Under the pieces are notes generated by a model. That model saw only the letters and a program-made list of their open reading frames with translations. It searched no databases and had not been told where the DNA came from. Position numbers and translations under genes: made by a program. Below, piece after piece: positions 13,024 to 13,062 of a DNA stretch of 13,062 nt. This DNA comes from Longicatena sp. (GTDB lineage Bacteria; Bacillota_I; Bacilli_A; Erysipelotrichales; Erysipelotrichaceae), in contig JAHHST010000042.1 of assembly GCA_020025055.1 (NCBI GenBank), positions 1 through 13,062 on the forward strand. Reading direction: 5' to 3'. Position 1 is the first letter of the stretch, and each line of letters opens with the position of its first letter.

Positions 13024-13062
13024 CAATTTTACGAAAATAAAAATGTTCACTTAATAGAAAAG

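Noticed and set aside
1..13062. CRISPR array, tRNA/rRNA, insertion sequence, phage or defence island
   Set aside because: No regularly spaced repeats of CRISPR length, no tRNA-like cloverleaf, and no transposase, integrase or known defence domain were seen on either strand.

Overview
The window is AT-rich (roughly two-thirds A+T or more) and looks like chromosome of a low-GC Firmicute. A gut-associated lineage such as the Erysipelotrichia/Coprobacillaceae is the best guess. The basis is strong AGGAGG-type ribosome sites, short intergenic gaps with hairpin/T-run terminators, a consensus CcpA (cre) site, a split transketolase, and a Lit-type lipoprotein transacylase gene. The genus cannot be named from this sequence alone. 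No rRNA, tRNA, CRISPR array, insertion sequence or phage gene was seen.

Layout. (1) 1-662, minus: the first 220 codons of a secreted protein with a carbohydrate-binding-like domain, probably a large glycoside hydrolase, cut off by the window edge. (2) 663-1010: an unusually AT-rich divergent region with a consensus cre site, four TTAATTAA octamers spaced 20-25 bp apart, and a promoter overlapped by a perfect 7-bp dyad. (3) 1011-2390, plus: an aldehyde dehydrogenase, convergent with (4) a MATE-family efflux transporter (minus, 2562-3923); one bidirectional terminator separates them. (5) 4179-5333, minus: an imidazolonepropionase-like amidohydrolase with its own extended -10 promoter. (6) 5525-7269, minus: a two-gene split transketolase operon (N-terminal subunit first, TAATG junction, strong terminator at the end). 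(7) 7417-9579, minus: the RNA-binding transcription accessory protein Tex. (8) 9688-10836, minus: a membrane-tethered Xre-type regulator with three TM segments and a DUF4825-like extracytoplasmic domain, divergent from (9) 10981-11616, plus: an uninterrupted pentapeptide-repeat protein. (10) 11684-12980, minus: a lit-like/maf operon, convergent with the pentapeptide gene across a long bidirectional hairpin.

How they fit together. Most of the window is housekeeping: the non-oxidative pentose phosphate pathway (transketolase), RNA metabolism (Tex), nucleotide-pool cleaning (Maf) and lipoprotein maturation (Lit-like). The most interesting accessory unit is the divergent pair formed by the membrane-bound HTH/DUF4825 regulator and the pentapeptide-repeat protein. 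It looks like a one-component envelope sensor beside a possible effector. Their shared 144-bp intergenic region carries a dyad and two 8-bp direct repeats next to the promoters. The second point of interest is the cre-controlled glycosidase promoter region.

Several starts were placed by ribosome-binding site rather than at the longest reading frame: MATE at 3923, amidohydrolase at 5333, transketolase N at 7269 and pentapeptide protein at 10981.
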